Assembly (NCBI GenBank): GCA_030037495.1
Contig: JASHRG010000043.1
Location: forward strand, 1-45,646
DNA: 45,646 nucleotides
From: Microcaldota archaeon
Lineage (GTDB): Archaea > Micrarchaeota > Micrarchaeia > Micrarchaeales > Micrarchaeaceae
Direction: 5' to 3'
The position numbers and the translations under genes are program-made. This document shows positions 16,168-24,539 of the stretch, piece after piece (the first letter of the stretch is position 1; the number at the start of each line of letters is the position of its first letter). The notes below the pieces were generated by a model. The model had not been told where the DNA came from, searched no databases, and saw nothing but the letters and a program-made list of their open reading frames with translations.

Positions 16168-16893
16168 CTATTTATACGTTTGCCCGCGCTTTCGCCCGTG
16201 GCGCATTGCGCTCTTCACAGAGTCAAGCCTGTCAAAAGTTCCCATGTCCTTCGCGTATTCGTTTGTCACGAATCCGTAGATCTTCCCGGTCTTAACAAGG
16301 CGCGGAAGCACCTCCTTCTCAAGGCTGCTCCTTCCATCTGGTATCTTGCTTATGATTCCTGCATCAAACACGTATATCGATGCGTTTGTGAGCCTGCTCT
16401 GCAGCGGTGTTCCTGGCTTTGGCTTGCCCAGGAAGCCCACCACCCTCTTGCTCCTATCGAGTTTTACAAGGTCGCTGTCATACGGGTGGCTTGACTCGTG
16501 GACAACAAGGGTTGCGAGAGCGCCCTTCAATTGATGGAATTTGATGAGCTTCTCGAGGTTAACCCTGAACATTATGTCACCTGAGAGCACGAGGAACCTC
16601 GAATCTATGAATCTTCTTGCGTTCCTTATCGCGCCTCCTGTTCCCAGAAGTCTCCTTTCAACAGTGTACTTTATCTTCACGCCAAACTTTGAGCCGTTCC
16701 CGAACCTCTTTCTTATCATTTCGTGCTTGTAGCCTGTGCACATCACTATCTCATTTACTCCGTACTTTTTGAGCTCGATTATCTGATGCTCGACTATAGG
16801 CTTCCCGCTTATCGGCACAAGAGCCTTTGGTATCTTGTAGGTAAGCGGGCGCAGCCTTGTGCCCCTGCCTCCGCAAAGTATCAGCGCCTTCAT
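16168..16893 (-). CDS. Sugar-phosphate nucleotidyltransferase (HddC-like)
   Basis: Second nucleotidyltransferase (241 aa) with LILCGGRGTRLRPLTYKIPKALVPISG, ERRLLGTGGAIRNA, FLVLSGDIMF and FLGKPKPGTP. Placed directly after a GmhB-like phosphatase with a 4-nt overlap, it resembles the HddC step of GDP-heptose synthesis (GmhB dephosphorylates heptose 1,7-bisphosphate; HddC adds GMP). Which sugar is used cannot be told from sequence, and isomerase and kinase partners are not in the window. Product is likely a nucleotide sugar for surface glycans or N-glycosylation. Confidence 0.85.
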   Translation of the reverse strand: MKALILCGGRGTRLRPLTYKIPKALVPISGKPIVEHQIIELKKYGVNEIVMCTGYKHEMIRKRFGNGSKFGVKIKYTVERRLLGTGGAIRNARRFIDSRFLVLSGDIMFRVNLEKLIKFHQLKGALATLVVHESSHPYDSDLVKLDRSKRVVGFLGKPKPGTPLQSRLTNASIYVFDAGIISKIPDGRSSLEKEVLPRLVKTGKIYGFVTNEYAKDMGTFDRLDSVKSAMRHGRKRGQTYK

Positions 16894-17486
16894 TTAGACG
16901 CCTTCATTGATTTTATCATCTCGGCAGCCTCGAGAAGGTTTCCTGCAACGAAATCTGGCTTTGCCTGGAACGCTCGCTTGTCCTCCGTACTAGGATCACC
17001 AACCTGTATGGACCTGAAGCCGGGATACTTCTTTGCCGCGTTCTCCCCGGTCTGTATGTCCCGCGAAGTGTTGCCTATCATGAATGATGCCGGCATGTCT
17101 ATCCCAAAGCGCTCTTTCGCCTGCTCAAGCATTCCAATTTTCGGTTTCCTGCAATTGCAGTCTATCTTGTACTTTGGGATCTCGCCGGGAAACCCCTTTT
17201 CCGGGTGATGCGGGCAGTAGTAGACCGCGTCCACAACAGCGCCCTGACTCTTTAGCTCCTCCACTATCATGCGGTTTATGCCCTTGACTACCTCTTCTGT
17301 GCAGAAGCCCTTTGCTATCTGCGGCTGGTTGGTCACTATAATCACATACATTTTCATTTTGTTTAGCATCTTGATGCCTTTTGCAGAGAAGCCAAAAATC
17401 TCAACCTTCCTTGCATCGCAAAGATCTGGCACGTCCCTTATTATTACCCCGTCCCTGTCCAAGAACGCCGCCCGGTTCCTCATCAA
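16890..17486 (-). CDS. HAD-family sugar-bisphosphate phosphatase, GmhB-like
   Basis: HAD phosphatase with nucleophile motif FLDRDGVI (Asp10, Asp12), motif II VTNQPQI, and a zinc loop of the GmhB type: Cys91, His93, Cys110 and Cys112 in CPHHPE...DCNCRKPK. Motif IV is FMIGNTSRDIQTG, where GmhB normally has VGD(K/R)xxD; Gly-Asn replaces Gly-Asp. GmhB removes the 7-phosphate of D-glycero-D-manno-heptose 1,7-bisphosphate; histidinol-phosphate phosphatases share the fold. The start overlaps nothing upstream; Met2 (17483) is an equal choice. First gene of a likely four-gene operon ending in AlkA. Confidence 0.85.
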   Translation of the reverse strand: MMRNRAAFLDRDGVIIRDVPDLCDARKVEIFGFSAKGIKMLNKMKMYVIIVTNQPQIAKGFCTEEVVKGINRMIVEELKSQGAVVDAVYYCPHHPEKGFPGEIPKYKIDCNCRKPKIGMLEQAKERFGIDMPASFMIGNTSRDIQTGENAAKKYPGFRSIQVGDPSTEDKRAFQAKPDFVAGNLLEAAEMIKSMKASK

Positions 17487-17543
17487 AAAACCTGATCACT
17501 AGTTTCTTTCTGCAGTTGGTATTTATTAGTAGCGTGCAACCTG

Positions 17544-18518
17544 CTAAGGAGTTGTGTACGAAAATGCCCAGTTTGTCGTATAGAGTATGCTGTTCGCGTA
17601 TCCGTTGTCGCCAAGGCCGCTGTAATCGTTTGTATCCCCGTTGAGTGGCCACCACGCAACAAGGTTCTGGAGGTCCACTGGGGGCGCGCCTATCCCAGCC
17701 AAGTACTGCTGGTATATCGCTGCCGATGAGAGCGATGTGTTGTATATTTGTATGTTGGCTATGTTGCCGTTGAAGTAAGCTGGAGCGCTGCTCAGCCCGC
17801 TTGAGCCCACGAAGACGTTGCTAGAGCTCGGTGTTGTGCTCACCGGATTGCTAAGCCCGCCGAACTGCGCAAACTGCTGGCCGTTGACGTACCACGTGGC
17901 TGAGCTTTTCGCAAATACCAAAACCAGGTAGATGAACTTCCCTGCTGACACAGGCCCTGTGTTGCTGTATGAACCGCCTCCAAGGTTGCTGTGGAACATC
18001 GACTTTGTGTCATAGTACTCAAGATTCGGCACGTTGTACGTTGAGTAGGAACCTGCTGCGCTTCCTGGATCTACTAGATATATGCTGAGCGGAGCTGTAG
18101 CAGACACAGAGTTGCCAAGCGCGAATAAGATCGGATATGCTGAGGTCTGCACCTGGGCTACGTCCAGCCAGAATGAAACGGTGAACCTGCCAGTGGAGCT
18201 GGGGAAGTTTAGCAGGGAGTTTGTTGGGCTGTAGAAGCCAACGTAGCCGCCGCTTGATGATGTGAAGTTGGTTATGTACTCGGGAAGGCCAGCACATTCC
18301 CCAGTTAGGGAGAACTGCGTAGTATACGCGTTTATCGCCCTTGACACATAGCACGCACCCGGGGTTATCTTTGGCGTGTATGTGCTTGAGGTAAAGACTC
18401 CGAGCTGGTAGAGTATCACAAGAACGACTGCTATGATAAGGAATGCCCAGGAGTGCGTTATCAGGTATTCGATCGCACTCTGCGCTTGCCTGTTCTTAGC
18501 GTTTACAGTTTTTGCCAC
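17544..18518 (-). CDS. Pilin-like protein with LamG-type domain
   Basis: N terminus has a basic stretch, then RQAQSAIEYL and a hydrophobic helix to GVF (residues about 11-43), the layout of an archaeal type IV pilin-like signal. The extracellular part (about 75-310) is a LamG/concanavalin A-like jelly roll: FTVSFWLDVAQ, IYLVLVFAKSSATWYVNGQQ, YFNGNIANIQIYNTSLSSAAIYQQYLAG, WWPLNGD. Such domains bind glycans or mediate adhesion. It diverges from a second pilin-like gene (18615), so the two promoters share 96 nt. Several Asn-X-Ser/Thr sequons suggest glycosylation. Confidence 0.8.
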   Translation of the reverse strand: MAKTVNAKNRQAQSAIEYLITHSWAFLIIAVVLVILYQLGVFTSSTYTPKITPGACYVSRAINAYTTQFSLTGECAGLPEYITNFTSSSGGYVGFYSPTNSLLNFPSSTGRFTVSFWLDVAQVQTSAYPILFALGNSVSATAPLSIYLVDPGSAAGSYSTYNVPNLEYYDTKSMFHSNLGGGSYSNTGPVSAGKFIYLVLVFAKSSATWYVNGQQFAQFGGLSNPVSTTPSSSNVFVGSSGLSSAPAYFNGNIANIQIYNTSLSSAAIYQQYLAGIGAPPVDLQNLVAWWPLNGDTNDYSGLGDNGYANSILYTTNWAFSYTTP

Positions 18519-18614
18519 GAATACCTAAGCTCTAACAATGAATATAAACATTTCCGAATGCCATGCTTTGTAATCACTTTTATTAAGCTTTGTTTGCGTA
18601 TAACTACCGATGCA

Positions 18615-19733
18615 ATGGGTAGGGCTCAGGGCGCGATGGAGTATGTAACGACTTACGGATGGACTTTGCTCATAGTCATAGTTGCGCTCCTGGTCCTGTT
18701 CAAGCTCGGCGTGTTCAGCAACTCCTCGCTTCCAGACACATGCATATCTTCCTCAGGCTTCATATGTTCCAAGGTATCCCTGGATACAAGCGGGATAATG
18801 AGATTTGAGTTCGGCCAGAGCACCGGCAATCCCATAACCATTACTTCGATAGGGTGCTCCAGCACAGGCGCAACGCCCGGCAACCAGTCAACAATGTCAT
18901 CGCTATTGGTGAAGAACGGCGCCTTTGTCAACCTCACGGTGCAGTGCCCTATGCCGCCCAGCATAATAGGGACCAAATTTGTAGGCACGATATGGATCAC
19001 GTTCACGCAGGGATCCATATCTTACATGGACAACGTGGGAGATGTCACTGCAACGGTAAGCACCAAGGCAATACCCCCTGTATACGTTGAGGGGATAGTA
19101 CAATCAGCATCGGTCAAGACCGGGAGCGGATTCAGCGTCAGCTTCCCCGCAGCAGTAACGCAGGGCGACACGCTTGTAGCAGTATACAGCACTGAGACCA
19201 CCAGCGGCGGATGCGCTGTTGCCAGTGTTACCGATACGCTGGGAGACTCCTGGACATCTGTAACATCGAAGTGCGAGAAAAGCGGCGCGCAGGGCGGCAA
19301 CACATGGGTGAATTCTGCGATGTTCTACACAACTGCGGTTGGCAGCGCAACAGATGTAGTCTCTGTGGGCACCAATGGCGGCGGCACAGTGTCGCCAAGC
19401 AGCGGCCTGATTGCCATTTATGAGATTTCACCGCCTGTAAACAGCGTTGTGGCAGCCTCTCCCGGCTTCGGGACATCATATCCTGGTGAGGGATATTCGA
19501 CTGCTGCACAGCTTGTGTATGCGCCGAACTCTGTAGTAATAGGCGGCACTGATGAGTTTGATGCATCGGGATGCTGCAATGCAGGAGGTGGCTATTCCAT
19601 ATACTCAAACTCTGGGGGAAGCGCCTCCATGTACTCCAATTCTGTGAATTCGCCGACAGGCTTCACAGTGACAAGCAACAACAGGAACGTCTACGGCTGG
19701 GTTGACATAGGCGCTGCCTTCGAACCTCACTGA
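18615..19733 (+). CDS. Pilin-like surface protein with beta-rich C-terminal domain
   Basis: N terminus GRAQGAMEYVTTYGWTLLIV plus helix to GVF (residues 3-36) is a pilin-like class III signal and matches the divergent 17544 gene. A first extracellular domain (about 40-155) has paired cysteines and GTIWITFTQGSI, also seen in the 32991 protein (GTLWINYSQGTQ). A linker leads to a C-terminal beta-sandwich of about 210 residues (QGDTLVAVYST, SAMFYTTAV, NVYGWVDIGAAFE). The open frame extends 54 codons upstream, but ATG 18615 directly precedes the signal. Probably secreted, pilus-associated or wall-exposed. Confidence 0.8.
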   Translation: MGRAQGAMEYVTTYGWTLLIVIVALLVLFKLGVFSNSSLPDTCISSSGFICSKVSLDTSGIMRFEFGQSTGNPITITSIGCSSTGATPGNQSTMSSLLVKNGAFVNLTVQCPMPPSIIGTKFVGTIWITFTQGSISYMDNVGDVTATVSTKAIPPVYVEGIVQSASVKTGSGFSVSFPAAVTQGDTLVAVYSTETTSGGCAVASVTDTLGDSWTSVTSKCEKSGAQGGNTWVNSAMFYTTAVGSATDVVSVGTNGGGTVSPSSGLIAIYEISPPVNSVVAASPGFGTSYPGEGYSTAAQLVYAPNSVVIGGTDEFDASGCCNAGGGYSIYSNSGGSASMYSNSVNSPTGFTVTSNNRNVYGWVDIGAAFEPH

Positions 19734-19963
19734 TGCGCGTGCCAGGTATAAACAACTAATAAATAGGGATATGGACTAAGCTCTTGCTGGTGAATGCATG
19801 GTGCGCAAGGCATCTATTGAAAGCTGCCTTGGGCACATTGCCTGAAGTTGTGGTATCTGGCCTTATGGCCTTGTGGAAGGATAAGGCTAAATATTTTCTT
19901 TGCTAATTTATCTTAGGCGATGAAGCTCACCTGTAACCGCCATGTGGCTGATAGCTTCTATTT
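19734..19963 (+). other. Intergenic; left border of the dynamin island
   Basis: No convincing gene. A 37-codon frame from GTG at 19792 is possible but unsupported. The stretch contains TATA-like AAATATTTTC (19889-19898) and the 14-bp inverted repeat arm at 19919-19932. Confidence 0.4.
19919..19932 (+). repeat. Inverted repeat arm, left
   Basis: GATGAAGCTCACCT is the exact reverse complement of 23499-23512. The two arms enclose the dynamin-like GTPase and four small genes. No target-site duplication was recognised by eye. Confidence 0.55.
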
Positions 19964-20407
19964 TTGCGCTTGAAGGTGAGTGGTTTTGTGGCGGTAATTA
20001 GCGAGGCTCATAAAAGTACATTGAATGGCAGCCTTCGCATAATAGAAAGGAGTCTACAGATGATTAAGGCTGAGCTTGGGCTTGATGGCCAAAAAAGACA
20101 GAAAACTGTTCTGCTCGAGAAGGAGGACGACATAGATGCTTCAGTAAAGCCGGCTATGTTGGAGGTGATAAACGCAATGCTTGAAGAGATAAAGAAAATG
20201 AAAAATGAGTTCGGGCTGGAGACAGAAACCGAGCGCTCAAGCAGGCATGTTAGGGCATATTTAAGCGAGATATGGATCCTTCTCGAAGATCTTAAAGCAG
20301 ATAAACTGAGCGCCTATGGCCATGTATCAGAGGAGGAAAAAAACGCAATCGAACCGCATGTCCTGAAGTTGCTGAAGAAACTAAAAGAAATTGAGGAGAT
20401 ACGCTGA
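19964..20407 (+). CDS. Hypothetical helical protein of the dynamin island
   Basis: 147 residues, almost entirely charged alpha-helix (LRIIERSLQMIKAELGL, MLEEIKKMKNEFGLE, VLKLLKKLKEIEEI), no signal or membrane segment, no cysteines. TTG 19964, or GTG codons at residues 5 and 9, are possible starts. First gene of the island. A partner or regulator of the GTPase is plausible only from position. Confidence 0.65.
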   Translation: MRLKVSGFVAVISEAHKSTLNGSLRIIERSLQMIKAELGLDGQKRQKTVLLEKEDDIDASVKPAMLEVINAMLEEIKKMKNEFGLETETERSSRHVRAYLSEIWILLEDLKADKLSAYGHVSEEEKNAIEPHVLKLLKKLKEIEEIR

Positions 20408-20433
20408 GACTGTTGTAATACGAATGTGATCTA

Positions 20434-20607
20434 ATGTGCATGAGATGCAGAGGCAAAGACGGTTTCGCTATGCTTGGAGCGGACAGATGTGAATGTAAAT
20501 GCGACCCGAAGTCTTTGGATATGGATCAGAGGACAGAAGAAAGAGGGATATCTAGAACTCAGCCAGTAGGTATCTGCAAAGAATGCAACCATAGCGTCGC
20601 GACATGA
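20434..20607 (+). CDS. Small cysteine-rich protein (57 aa), zinc-ribbon-like
   Basis: Open frame from ATG 20434 to TGA 20605-20607. Seven cysteines in pairs: Cys2-x2-Cys5, Cys19-x-Cys21-x-Cys23, and Cys48-x2-Cys51 followed by His53. This pattern is typical of a small metal-binding knuckle protein, and chance is unlikely to place seven Cys in 57 codons. It fills the gap between two island genes on the same strand (26 nt after one, 28 nt before the next). Function unknown. Confidence 0.6.
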   Translation: MCMRCRGKDGFAMLGADRCECKCDPKSLDMDQRTEERGISRTQPVGICKECNHSVAT

Positions 20608-20635
20608 TACTTGCCCGCAAGTTTAATGTGTTCAA

Positions 20636-21052
20636 ATGAAAGGAGAAAGGACGTCCAGGCAGCGCATACTAAGGACATTGGTGCTAGCTGACAGCCTTAA
20701 CGAGTTTATGTCATCATTAGGGATCATCTGTGAGATACTAAATTCTACTGAATTTAAACCCAGAACCAGGCATTTCAAGGATGTCAAGTTTATTTTCCTT
20801 GCGCTTGTAGTTAAAGCGAATAGCATAACTGATAAAATGCTCTTTCAGATAGAGAATCTCGACAAAAACACGCACGGGTTTTTCCAGACGAATCAAGAGC
20901 TCGGGGAAATGCGCGCTACCCTGGCAAATGCCTATGAGCAGATCCAAAACGATAACATTTCTAAAAGCACGGAGCAGCTATTAGCCGCCGTGAAAAAATA
21001 TGAAAAGATCTTTCCAAAAATAAGAAGACTTGATGCATTGTTTGATTTATAA
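20636..21052 (+). CDS. Hypothetical helical protein of the dynamin island
   Basis: 138 residues, alpha-helical, with hydrophobic helices (LVLADSLNEFMSSLGIICEIL, FIFLALVVKANSITDKMLFQI) that are amphipathic rather than membrane-spanning, and a basic C terminus (VKKYEKIFPKIRRLDAL). No known motif. Same strand and close spacing as its neighbours, so probably one transcript with the GTPase. Confidence 0.65.
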   Translation: MKGERTSRQRILRTLVLADSLNEFMSSLGIICEILNSTEFKPRTRHFKDVKFIFLALVVKANSITDKMLFQIENLDKNTHGFFQTNQELGEMRATLANAYEQIQNDNISKSTEQLLAAVKKYEKIFPKIRRLDALFDL

Positions 21053-21085
21053 AACGCCAAGGAAGAGATACAAAGACAAATTGGT

Positions 21086-21652
21086 ATGATTATGGAAACG
21101 GAAAAGGAGTTCGAATCAGATCCTGCGATCCGATCTCTGCCAAATCAGATACGGCAGAAACTGATCGGCTTCATCTACAAGGAGATACCTAAGACAAAGT
21201 TCTTCAAACCAGACGGTAAGCCAGACAAAGAATGGGAGATATTTTATGGTAGCAATTGGGACTTGGCATTAGAGAGCGCGTTGGCTGAAGCTTGGAGAGT
21301 TACACGCGGATCAGCGTGGCTTCCAGAATGGGTTTTAGAAAAAAAGTCGCTTTGGGATTCGGCAATGTCTTCTGCTTCTATCTATATATGGAATGCGACG
21401 TGGGGCTTAGAACGCGAGTCGGCGCGACTTGTTGTGCGCAGCGCCGCGAAAAATTCGGTATACGAACTTGCTAAGGATGCGGTCTGGGATGCGGTACTCT
21501 ATTCCGAATATATATTAGTAAACGACATTCAATTCGAAGGTAAGGAAAATGGCATGGCACAGGCAAACGCACGCTGGAAGGTTTGGCAAAAGGGATATGG
21601 GCTATTATGTGATATAGACGGGGTTTTTTACGTCTATGCAATAAAATCATGA
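21086..21652 (+). CDS. Hypothetical Trp/Ala-rich repeat protein of the dynamin island
   Basis: 188 residues. The middle part repeats a degenerate unit with Trp-Ala-Ser/Ala-Ala spacing: WDLALESALAEAW, ...SLWDSAMSSASIYIWNATW, ...DAVWDAVLYSEYIL, suggesting stacked helices. The C terminus (GYGLLCDIDGVFYVYA) looks like a small beta hairpin. Alanine/tryptophan helical repeats occur in some bacterial immunity and effector-associated proteins, but no specific family is claimed. It lies 56 nt before the GTPase gene. Confidence 0.65.
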   Translation: MIMETEKEFESDPAIRSLPNQIRQKLIGFIYKEIPKTKFFKPDGKPDKEWEIFYGSNWDLALESALAEAWRVTRGSAWLPEWVLEKKSLWDSAMSSASIYIWNATWGLERESARLVVRSAAKNSVYELAKDAVWDAVLYSEYILVNDIQFEGKENGMAQANARWKVWQKGYGLLCDIDGVFYVYAIKS

Positions 21653-21708
21653 TTTATTTATTATAAAATTAGAGGCGGCAGTGCAGGCTTCTAAAGGCAG
21701 GCGGTACT

Positions 21709-23430
21709 ATGTACAGACAAAAAATCGACAGGCTAAAGATGTTATCAGGAGCCCTCTTAGAGTTAGTGAAGGCCGATAAAACTGCGTATAGGAACGTGGA
21801 AAATGCGCTCAAGCGTTTGGACAAGTTGGAACTCAATCTTATGCTACTTGGCCAATTCAAACGGGGGAAGAGCACTCTGGCGAATTGTTTCATAGGGAAA
21901 AAGGTAATGCCGACATCGACCGTGCCCTTGACCGCAGTAGCTACAGAAGTGCGTTTCGGTGAAAATGAGAGAATGACCGTTGTATTCAAGAATGGAGATG
22001 AAATTTCGAAACTCATAACTAAGATAGCCGAATACGTAACAGAAGAAGGAAACCCAAAGAACAGGAAAGCTGTGGACCATGTAAATATTTATTGCAAGGC
22101 TGATTTTCTAAAAGATGGATTGGTATTGATTGATACACCTGGGATAGGCTCGACCTTCCTTCACAATACGAGGGCAACTCGAGACTACTTGCCGAATTGC
22201 GATGCGGCGCTTTTGTTGATATCTGCAGATTCGCCATTGTCAGTGGAGGAGACTGAATTCATAAAAAGCATAAAGAGATACGCCCCGAAAATATTTTTTG
22301 TCTTGAACAAATGCGATTTTTATTCAAAGAAAGAGATAGATAAGATGAAGGAGCATATAGAAAATGAGCTGAAGAGGTTGGGGCTGGAAGTGAGCCTAAT
22401 CCCAATATCGGCACGCCTTGGTTTAGAAGGCAAGATTAACAACAATAAACAATTACTAAAGGAAAGCGGGCTAGATGCGCTGGAGTTAACGCTGAAAGAG
22501 TTTTTATATAAAAATAAGAACGATGTCTTACTAGAAGCTGTCCGGTTAAAAATTTATTCTGTTTCTGAATCGCTCTATAACAACATTGGTTCCCAATACG
22601 CCGCGCTTGATTTAGACACGAAAGATCTGCAGGGAAGGTCGCTAGAATTTCATAAGCAACTTGAAAATATAAAGCATCTAGCAACCATGTATCCTAATAC
22701 GATAGAGCCTGAGCTTTCCGGCGTTATGGCTGTAATAGACAAAGACATTTCTGCGGCTAGGCAGGAATTAACAACTGCCATATATCTAGAAGTTAAGGCT
22801 GAACTGGAAAACGCCCGCGGCACCAAGGAAAATCCGATAGATCAGGCAAACAAATTAATTAAATTTGTAGTAGAAGCAAAGCTCGGAAAATGGTGGAAAA
22901 CTGAAGACAGAAAGATAAAGGGAGATGTAGAGAGCATACAAGAGCGGTATAACGGAATGGCGAACGAAGCAAACTTGCGGCTTGCAAAAATTTCCAACAA
23001 GATGTTTGATTTTAAGCCAAAAACCATATCGCGCACCTGCAGCATCGACATGCCTACCGACTTCAGTTTTGGGATACAGGCCTTTGGTACTGAATTCATG
23101 TTCGTTCCCAGATTGAATAACATATTGCCGCCTGGGATGCTACGCAAGAAACTGCTAAGAGAGCTTGAAGAAAAAATCTACGAAGTTGTTGATATGAACC
23201 TTGGAAGGATACGCTATGACTATCTACAGCGTTTGGAAAAAGGTGGCGAACGATTCGCCAAATACTTGTTAAAGGACATTACAAAACTTCAAAAGGAAAT
23301 CGAGACTGGGCTAGAGAAGGGAAGCTCGCTGGCGGGGAAAACAATGGAAGAAAAAAAGCGTGCGAAGACAGAGCTAAATCGGCAATTGAAAATCGCATTG
23401 AGGATAATGAGAGAGGCAGCTCGGAAATAG
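21709..23430 (+). CDS. Dynamin-like GTPase (bacterial dynamin-like protein type)
   Basis: Large GTPase of the dynamin superfamily, proteins that bind and remodel membranes. G1 GQFKRGKST (residues 48-56), G2 Thr in the PTSTVPLT segment (68-75), G3 DTPG (142-145) and G4 NKCD (200-203) are intact. After the GTPase domain comes a long helical stalk region (about 260-573) with a short hydrophobic patch (FVPRLNNILPPG, about 464-475) that could be the membrane-touching paddle. No transmembrane helix. Related bacterial proteins serve in membrane maintenance and phage defence; either role is possible here. AT-rich codon use differs from neighbouring housekeeping genes. Confidence 0.88.
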   Translation: MYRQKIDRLKMLSGALLELVKADKTAYRNVENALKRLDKLELNLMLLGQFKRGKSTLANCFIGKKVMPTSTVPLTAVATEVRFGENERMTVVFKNGDEISKLITKIAEYVTEEGNPKNRKAVDHVNIYCKADFLKDGLVLIDTPGIGSTFLHNTRATRDYLPNCDAALLLISADSPLSVEETEFIKSIKRYAPKIFFVLNKCDFYSKKEIDKMKEHIENELKRLGLEVSLIPISARLGLEGKINNNKQLLKESGLDALELTLKEFLYKNKNDVLLEAVRLKIYSVSESLYNNIGSQYAALDLDTKDLQGRSLEFHKQLENIKHLATMYPNTIEPELSGVMAVIDKDISAARQELTTAIYLEVKAELENARGTKENPIDQANKLIKFVVEAKLGKWWKTEDRKIKGDVESIQERYNGMANEANLRLAKISNKMFDFKPKTISRTCSIDMPTDFSFGIQAFGTEFMFVPRLNNILPPGMLRKKLLRELEEKIYEVVDMNLGRIRYDYLQRLEKGGERFAKYLLKDITKLQKEIETGLEKGSSLAGKTMEEKKRAKTELNRQLKIALRIMREAARK

Positions 23431-23793
23431 TGCGGTTTGCAGGCAACCTTTGATTCATTTTATCATTAAGCACATCTATTCACGCATGTGAGTGGTAAAG
23501 GTGAGCTTCATCACCTTGGATCTAAAGCCGTCTGAACTCTGCCAATAGGGTTGAGAATGCTAAAAAACTTAAAACGCAAAAAAGTTGGCTATTCTTACCT
23601 GTGTCCATAGCTGCAGAACATATGACCAGTATATACCCTAATAGAGACTTGCACCCACTTTTTGGCCTTTCTTCTACGGCAAAATTCTGCTGGGTTCGTG
23701 CTGCTCTCGAGGAGGTTGCCTGAAGCTATGGTCTCTAGTCTTAGCCTTTTGAAAAGGAGTAAGAACTTTAAGTTTTTGGTAAGAAGAACTAGT
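23431..23793 (+). other. Intergenic, right border of the dynamin island
   Basis: 363 bases without a supported gene. It holds the right inverted-repeat arm (23499-23512), itself within a small hairpin GGTGA/TCACC (23500-23514), and a possible promoter for the Dph6-like gene (AAGTTTTTGG upstream of 23794 is weak). The frame before ATG 23794 is open to 23662, but its residues show no family resemblance. Confidence 0.4.
23499..23512 (-). repeat. Inverted repeat arm, right
   Basis: AGGTGAGCTTCATC, exact reverse complement of 19919-19932. It is 69 nt beyond the GTPase stop. Confidence 0.55.
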
Positions 23794-24453
23794 ATGGGGC
23801 TCATATTCTGTTGGAGCGGGGGAAAAGATAGCGCGCTTGCGCTGAATGAACTTTTGCAACAGGGTAACAAGATAGACACCTTGCTCACAACCGTGACGAA
23901 AGATTATGATCGTATTAGCATTCATGGAGTTAGAAGGTCTCTTTTGAAGATGCAGGCGGAGGCCGTAGGCATACCGCTTGAAGAGGTATTCTTATCAAAA
24001 GATTCGTCTGATGAGGAATATGAGAGTAAAATGCAGGATAAGCTTATTGAACTAAAGGAAAGAGGCTCCACGTCAATAGCATATGGTGACATATTTCTCG
24101 AGTGGCTGAAAAAGAAACGCGTGTCATTGGCCAAAAACGTGGGCATGGAGTGCGTTTTTCCATTATGGGGAAAAGATACAAACCAGTTAGCTAATTCCTT
24201 TGTGGGAAACGGCTTTAAGGCTGTCTTTACATGCGTAGATTCAAAAGTGCTAAGTAAGGAATGGGCTGGAAGGGAATTTGACACTTGGGCGTTGATGAAT
24301 CTTCCTCCTGGCGTTGATCCATGTGGCGAGAATGGGGAATTCCACACCTTTGTGTACGAGGGACCTATATTCGAGTATGAACTGAAGATTAAGAGGGGAG
24401 AGATTGTATACAGGGAAGATAGGTTTTATTACTGCGACTTCATGTTGGGATAA
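23794..24453 (+). CDS. Diphthine-ammonia ligase-like ATP pyrophosphatase (Dph6 family)
   Basis: Last step of diphthamide synthesis on elongation factor 2: ATP-dependent amidation of diphthine. The PP-loop FCWSGGKDSALAL is at residues 5-17; the second half has the family motif GVDPCGENGEFHTFVYEGPIF (about 180-200), plus IAYGDIFLEWLKKKR and PLWGKDTNQLA. Length 219, as in archaeal single-domain forms. I chose ATG 23794, which precedes the PP-loop strand, over the longer open frame. It lies just left of the tRNA-Glu cassettes, convergent with them. Confidence 0.88.
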   Translation: MGLIFCWSGGKDSALALNELLQQGNKIDTLLTTVTKDYDRISIHGVRRSLLKMQAEAVGIPLEEVFLSKDSSDEEYESKMQDKLIELKERGSTSIAYGDIFLEWLKKKRVSLAKNVGMECVFPLWGKDTNQLANSFVGNGFKAVFTCVDSKVLSKEWAGREFDTWALMNLPPGVDPCGENGEFHTFVYEGPIFEYELKIKRGEIVYREDRFYYCDFMLG

Positions 24454-24468
24454 CTACTTCAAGTTCAG

Positions 24469-24487
24469 TGCTCCTCTCGGGATTTGA
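24469..24487 (-). repeat. tRNA-Glu 3'-end remnant, distal copy (att-like)
   Basis: On the minus strand TCAAATCCCGAGAGGAGCA repeats the last 19 bases of tRNA-Glu (27279-27297) exactly: T-loop end, T stem, acceptor strand and discriminator. It marks the far end of the second cassette. Confidence 0.85.
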
Positions 24488-24539
24488 TGTATAACACTAG
24501 TGTGCAAGTGGGCTTGTTAAGGGCGCTTAGCATAAAGTT

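Larger units (their letters stand above)
19919..23512 (+). mobile_element. Dynamin-GTPase island bounded by a 14-bp inverted repeat
   Basis: 3.6 kb, five co-directional genes (147, 57, 138, 188, 573 aa), AT-richer than the surrounding envelope genes and without a transposase or integrase. None of the small genes has a recognised family. The boundary repeat and foreign composition suggest transfer as a unit. This is inference. Confidence 0.45.

Noticed and set aside
16146-16180. TTCGAATC resembling a T loop
   Set aside because: No flanking T stem or cloverleaf; chance match at a gene start region.
19792-19905. 37-codon frame upstream of the dynamin island
   Set aside because: GTG start, no motif and no neighbour support; too short to call.
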